Shown here: positions 58,141 through 64,000 of the stretch, one piece after another
How positions within the stretch are numbered: the stretch's first letter is position 1
How the letters are laid out: every line of letters begins with the position of its first letter
Assembly: GCF_047511655.1 (NCBI RefSeq)
Contig: NC_133403.1
Span: forward strand, 12,273,014-12,337,013
Direction: 5' to 3'
Length of the DNA stretch: 64,000 nucleotides
Source: Castor canadensis
Lineage: Eukaryota; Chordata; Mammalia; Rodentia; Castoridae
Program-made: the position numbers and the translations under genes
Notes under the pieces: generated by a model
The model's database searches: none
The model's input: the letters and a program-made list of their open reading frames with translations, nothing else
What the model was told of the DNA's origin: nothing

Positions 58141-59841
58141 GGTCTTGTTTCTCACTTGGGCCACTTGCACAGACTTCTCACTGACATTCAGAGGCTGTGT
58201 TCCCCCCACCATACACCAGCAGCTTCTGTCAAATGCCCCCTCTTGTGTGTCAGGCAGCCATTGTAGGCCCATTCACTGTTCTCGCCCTCCCTAGCACCCT
58301 GGGACATAAAACCTACCCTGTCACCCAGAGAAGACTTGGGTCAACCCAAGAACAGGTGGGAGTGGCTTCAGAGGTGGGTGGTTGACTGCTAGCTGTCAGT
58401 GTGTTTGCCCAGCTGCCCATGTGCTCAGTGCTACTGAGACTAGGCCTTCAGCAGCCTTCCCTCACTGGGACCCTAGGTGGACACGGGGTTGGACACAGAC
58501 AGCACAGGCAGCCGTGCAGCAGTGGGATCCAGGCCTAGGGAAGAGAAAGATGACAGGACATGAGATGGAAAGATTAAAAGGTACGGTACCAAGACAGGGA
58601 TATAGGGGACTTGGGCTGGGGGAGGCTATATAGCACACAAATAAGGCAACTGAGGTGGGGTGAAGCCCCCTCCCCACATAAAACCCAAAGGCCTGGAAAA
58701 CATGTGCTACAGAGGCAACCTCAGGAGTGGCTTCAGGGAGAAAGCTGGGTGGGGAGGGGGAGAGCCTGGTGGGGGATGGGTGAGCCAGACCTGCACCACC
58801 CTCACAAAAGCCCTCTCTGAGGCTTCCCCTCCTGCTCTCTGCCCCTGGCTGGCAAAGCTCAGTTTCCAGAATGAAGATTGATAGCTGGGGCCCCAGCACT
58901 GGAAACTCAGGGGCTTGTCAGGGAGGCCTTTCTGGGCAGCACAGGGTGGGAACTGCGCATGGTCCACAGCCTGGTTGGCATCAGGATTTCCAGTGCGTGG
59001 AAAGGATACAGAGGGCAACACATCACTGTCCCCAACTCCCCCCACCCCCGTCCCCCGCCTCACCATCAGGAGGCCTGGGAGCTGTGTTTGCAAAGCAGGC
59101 TCAGGGAAGAGAGCAAAATTTCAGCTACAGGCCCCACCCTCCCGGGCAATGGCCTAAGAGCAGGAACCACAGTCTACAGAGCCTCTGTGCCTTTGGCTGC
59201 CAGCCTGATGTCAATTGAGGGTGATAGCAGCCATGGGTCATCAGGGCCAGGCTCTATCACAGAACAGATGAGCTTGCTGGGGCCCAAGTTGACTAGCTTC
59301 CGGGAGGCCCTGACAAAAGGAAGAGGCCCGGTCATGAGGTTCTCCTTCCTCAACCCAGGGCAGCCAACCCCTCCACAAACCAGGCAGGGGCCTCAGGGTG
59401 GGCAAGGGTAGGGGAGCAGGGGCAGGGGCAGAGCCAGGCAGCTCCCATAGCCCTCCCCATCTCCAGAGAAGATACAGCTCTGGTTTCCAGCTGGTACCAT
59501 GGGGAAAAGGTATCTGGCTATCTGGCTGTACCTCCTTCCTGAGTTAACTGACTCCAGGCCCCAGCCCCTTTCTAGGCCTCAGCCCCCTGCCTGCCTCCTC
59601 CCCTGCAGACCCCCGGCTAGGCCTGAGAGGCCAAGAGCGATTAGCAGAGCAAACAGGCTTATTTACCAAGTTTGTGCTATGTTTGCTCAGCCCCTGAGCC
59701 TACTCGGGGCAGCTCACCTGCAACTTCAGACCTTCCCTATGCTCTGAAACCCACCAGACATGGCCTTGCCGCCTTGACAACCTGGGGCCTAGTCTGAATA
59801 AGGCAGCTGTGGAGGCTGCCTCCCCACCATGCTGAAGGCCA

Positions 59842-59842
<1 letters not shown>

Positions 59843-59876
<34 letters not shown>
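59843..59876 (+). repeat. (CA)n microsatellite
   Basis: About 17 uninterrupted CA units. Likely length-variable. Confidence 0.97.
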
Positions 59877-59878
<2 letters not shown>

Positions 59879-61409
59879 CAGGACCTTCTACCATCGAGAA
59901 GCCCCAGCTTTTCAGAAGAAAGGCTTTTAGGGGTCCAAGAACAACATCCCAGGACCGTTCACAAATGAGGAGACTTGGGTGGGGGGAGTCCACCTGACTC
60001 CTGAAGTCTGGGAAGTATGTTCTAGACCACAGTGATTTTGTCAGGGAGGAAGCAAGTTTTGCGGAGGTGACCACACTAGTGCGTCACACCAGAGCTGGGC
60101 TGTCTGAACACCTCCACCCACCCCACAGCAGATACCAGAACTCAGAGCCCACAGCAGCTGGGGCTGGGGACCTCAAGTGTGAAGATGTGGCTGGCCTGGA
60201 TAGGCCTCAGTTCCCTCCTGGCACGGTCTTGGCCACTGGCTCAGGTGGACTGTGGACTGCTTGCTCTTTTCTGGTGCTCCACCTACCCACAGCTCCTGGC
60301 AGCTGCTGCAGGAGTCCAGCCCTTAGATGCCCTTTGCTTTCCTAGCTCAGCTCTTCTGTGTTTAATCAGGGTCGTGTTAGGAAGGATTAGGAGATGCCAT
60401 CAGCCTGGGCTATCCCTGATGGTCACTGAGAGGGGCTGCCGGAGACCACCCAGGTAAATGGTCCACAGGGGCTCTGTCTGTAGCTGGGTGTTTAGTCTGG
60501 GAGACAGGGGGCCTCTGCTGTTTTGCCCCACCTTTATGGGCCAAACTTAGGGGGAAACTGAGGCTCAGGCACATTCTTGACAGACACCCGAATCCTCAGC
60601 TCCCCTAGGCAGATCCAGAACTCCCTAGAGGGAGATCAGTCTGGGCCTGAAAATCACAGGTGCCACCCCCAGGGTTTTGTGTGTTGGGAGGTGTCCAAGG
60701 ATAAAATAAATCCTCATTGTCCCAGGGCCCAGAGTGCTAGCCTCACCTCAGCCCCTGGGTGGCAGGGCATTCCCCCAGAGTGCTTCTCTACCAGGTTCCA
60801 AAGAGGGTAATCCCCATCCAGGCCCTCAGGGGACTTGCTATACCACCCTGGGCCTCTCACAGCCTCCCTGACTCAGGCTGGTCTCCAGTTCGTGACACAG
60901 AGACCAGGCCTGACACTGGCTTACCTGTGCCTTCTTTCAGTACCCAACACAGAACCCAGGCCAGAAGGTGGGTACAGTAGAGACCACACCATGGCAACCC
61001 AGAAGCCTCCGTACATGACCCACTCAGGGTCCTGGGTTCCAGCCAGGGAATTGTAGTGCCCATGGAGCATTCAGCTATATTCACAGGCTTAGCTGCTGGA
61101 ACAAGGAGGTGATCACCTTGCTTAATGTAGGCCACACCTGGGGCCAGGGCTAGTTAGAGATGGCAAAAAAATCTACAGTGCAGAGCAGGATGGGCAGGCC
61201 AGGTAGGGCACTGCAGAGTGTATATGAGTGTGCATGAAAACAGATATCCAGAGTGCACTGAAGCTAGACATTCCAAGAGGAGCAACTGGGGCTGCCTCCC
61301 TGCATGCTATGTTGTTCCTGCCTCTGTCATCCTGGAGCTGCCCTTTGCTGCAGTTTTGAATGAACAGTGAAGGAGTGAATGAGCCGTTAGGATTCCCTTC
61401 CCCTGGGGT

Positions 61410-61470
61410 TACATCAACACCACTGAGACCCAGAGGGCAGAGGACTGGCCTACTGCCACACAGCTGGTTG
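61410..61470 (+). repeat. MIR-like SINE fragment
   Basis: 'caccactgagacccagagggcagaggactggcctactgccacacagctgg' matches the sense MIR core. Confidence 0.55.
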
Positions 61471-64000
61471 GGGAGGGGTTAATCCTTGGTTCCCACCCCC
61501 CTGGAGGGGACAGAACTTCTGTAATCAAGGCCCCTTTGCCACAGGAACAAGTCTACAGGCTTGTTTGTCCACAGCTCATCCACCTGTCCCCATGGCTACC
61601 TCCCTTATCCTCACAACATTGTCTCAAGGCTGCCCTGTCACCCTCTACCTGTCCCTCACCACACTTCTTCCTCACCCCTGCCTCTGTCTCCATGGCCGCC
61701 CCACCCTGAGAGTTGATGAAGAGCACCATTTAAGTGCCCAGGGGGAAAAAAAATCAATTCGCCTTGTTCCACTTTAATTCATCAGTTCCATTTCTGATAA
61801 ATGTCCCTGTCCCAGCACGGGGGTCACCATGGAGCAGCAATGCCCAGAAGACATTAGTGGCTAAGTCAGGAAAGTTGAGGCAAGGGTCTGGAGGGAAGGG
61901 GCTATGTCAGAGCCTCAGCTCAGGGCCAGCAGCGCCCCCCTCCACTCCTCCACACACACGTGCAGTCAGTCCCAGACACTCCAAGATCACAGCCAAGCCT
62001 TGGGCCCTGCCATCAGGACCCACTCACTCTCTCTAAGGTGTGAAGGACTGTTTTTACCCTCAACTTGAGAGAAGACAGTGTGCCTTCTTCTGTTGGGGGG
62101 CTTTAAGGGGGCTTCCCAGGGAGGCCTCCAGGCAGTAAGCAAGGGACATGGGTACCCCTCCTATCTCTAACCAGGAACCAAAGTCTCTGCTCCCTGGCCC
62201 TAGAGCCATACCAAGTCAAGTGGCCAGATAAAAGAAAAAGGGAGCCCCGCCTCCCCCAGCAGACAAGAACTTCTCCAGGATGGGGCAGAAGGAGCCTGGA
62301 GCACATGTTATATGGCATGGGCATCGGGCCTATCCTGCTGAAAAGGATGGTCCCTCGTGAGTGGCTTCATCCCTGTCCCTGTCTGGTCACCAAGGCCATG
62401 CTGAGGTGGACTTGTTCCATGAGCCCCTGACCTCTCATCCTCAAGAGCTTGCATTCACTCAGTGACCAAAGTGGACTCAGAGGTCAAAACTCAGCTCCAG
62501 GTCTTCCTGCCAGGGCTCAGACCCAGCTTCCTCACTATGAACCAGGAACATCGTCGGATGGGATTAAATGGGCTGTGCAGCGGCTGCACTGGGCCCTCAG
62601 AGGAATGAGCTGGCGCTGGAGGACGAGTGGATTAGACGCAGGGTCAATATTTGTGGAATTGAATTGAATCCGTCAACTGGGAGCCATGTGTGTTCTGGGT
62701 AGTTCCATAGTTTCTGCTTTGGGCAGGCAGAATCCAGCACCGGGCCCCTCAGTCAGAGTACAGGTCGGGGGCAAGAGGCCTATGGAGCCCCATGTTCTTG
62801 CAGGTAAGGCAGGGTGGGCTAGGGACAGGGGGATCCCACTAGCAAGAGGGGTAGGTTGGCTGGGGTTTCAGGCTGTGGAGAGTGTGCCCTGATCTCCAGG
62901 GACATGGAGACCCTACTCCCGCTTCTAGGACCTAACTGAGGCTGGGGCTAGGGGAGGAAAAGAATCTGGGCCTTCTCTCCCTGCAGCTGGGCTACAGGAC
63001 TGCACTGTGAACTGTGCTGGTTGTTAGTCAGAGGGGCACATGGGATGACAGTGTGGAGGCCAGGAGGCAAAGAGAAGCCAGGTCAGGGTGGGCCCAGGTG
63101 ATGAGACCGCTGTGTCTATGGCCACCATTCTCTTCTGACCACTACTTTCACTCTGCAGCAGGTGGCCCTAATCAGATAGTAAGAGGATACCACGGTGACC
63201 CCAGTCAGGGTGACCCCAGTCAAGGCCCATCCCAGCTGCCCCAGTACTCCACCCCGGAAACAGCCCAGCCCCAGTCCCAACTCCCTCAGCTTGGAGCTGG
63301 GGGTGATGGAGGCTTATCTTCTGCCCACTTCCAATCCCCAAAACCCAAATTGGATTATTCATGTTTAGAAAGCAGCAAAGCTGCTTATATTTGAGCAAGG
63401 GCTCAGCAGATTACACCAGGCCAAGAGGGTGCTGCCTGCATGCAGGGAGATTTGGGGAGGAAAAACTTCACTAAACAAGTGTTAATTGAAAACAAACTCA
63501 GGGGGATGATCCGCCCCAGATGGACTGGCCCAGTAAACACCTTCTTGCATTTGCTTCCTGGGGCCATGGGGAGAAGACCAGGGTTAGGCCACAGGCCACT
63601 GGGCCCCAGGACATGAGGCAGAGTCACAAGCATCCAGAACTGCCCAAAGAGGGATGTGAAGCAGAGCTCCACAGCTCAGGCTAGTGACCCTCTGAAACCC
63701 AGGGCCTGCTCTATGGGAGGCTTCATACATGACTGTTATAATGTCACATCCATTCCAGCAACTGGGAGTGCCTCAGAGTCAGGGTCCTCCAGGCCAGACT
63801 GAACACAGGCTAGGCCTGGAAGGGACACTGAGGCAGGCTGGGCAGAGTCTGCTCAGTGTAGCAGAATGTGGGGGCCTGGTGGATGGGCTGAGTAGCTGGA
63901 AGCTGCTCCTATCAGCATTTCTGGGGAGACCTCTGTGTCCCTTCTCTCAGCCCCACAGGCCAGGGCCTGTGGTCACCAGGAGCCCACGGTACAAATTAAA

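Larger units (their letters stand above)
55023..64000. other. Intergenic DNA to the window end
   Basis: No gene was recognised. It holds an orphan CpG-rich patch (56500-56730), a CA-rich block (57826-58140), a (CA)n microsatellite (59843-59876), MIR-like fragments and two AT-rich patches near 61735-61800 and 63340-63490. Long-looking frames, for example 57409-58023 on the minus strand, overlap the CA-rich repeat. Confidence 0.6.

Noticed and set aside
61926-61945. CTCF-like site 'cagcagcgcccccctcc'
   Set aside because: Only the GCGCCCCC core fits; the rest of the motif is poor, so I do not call it.
55023-64000. Neighbour genes of RTN4R in human (ZDHHC8, DGCR6L, PRODH)
   Set aside because: I looked for conserved reading frames in the flanks and recognised none; they must lie outside the window.

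Overview
The window is mammalian nuclear DNA, almost certainly from a rodent. It has split genes with GT/AG introns, a CpG-island promoter, MIR, L2, L1 and MaLR fossils, and many SINEs of the rodent B1 type, several fused to an ID-like 'box' tail (…GTGGTAGAGTACCTGCCTAGCAAG…). That B1/ID composite, plus rodent-like residues in the one protein gene, points to a non-murid rodent; Castorimorpha (beaver, kangaroo rat and relatives) is my best guess but cannot be proven from sequence alone.

There is one protein-coding gene that I can support: RTN4R, the Nogo-66 receptor NgR1, on the + strand. Its promoter and CpG island lie at about 4.5-5.66 kb. Exon 1 carries only 22 coding bases (5185-5206). A 23.6 kb intron follows, and exon 2 (28787-30186) encodes the rest of a 473-residue, GPI-anchored leucine-rich-repeat receptor. 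The 3' UTR ends just after an AATAAA at 30453-30458. A segment in intron 1 (22791-22868) matches the human MIR1286 locus in position and sequence, but its seed is changed.

Layout: 1-4.5 kb is upstream non-coding DNA. 4.5-5.66 kb is the promoter, 5' UTR and exon 1. 5.2-28.8 kb is intron 1, holding a TG/CA-rich block, B1 SINEs, an MLT1-like LTR split by a B1, a MaLR-type LTR placed inside a GAT repeat and itself hit by two SINEs, and a polypyrimidine tract. 28.8-30.5 kb is exon 2. 30.5-64 kb is intergenic: no recognisable gene, but several AT-rich patches that look like conserved regulatory elements (best at 46.3-46.5 and 47.2-47.8 kb), a small orphan CpG-rich patch at 56.5 kb, microsatellites, and an old local duplication in which one half is inverted (52.3-55.0 kb).

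In human, RTN4R lies in 22q11.21 beside ZDHHC8 and DGCR6L; neither neighbour is visible here. I see no phage, plasmid, CRISPR or other microbial system; the long open frames around exon 1 are by-products of the CpG island.
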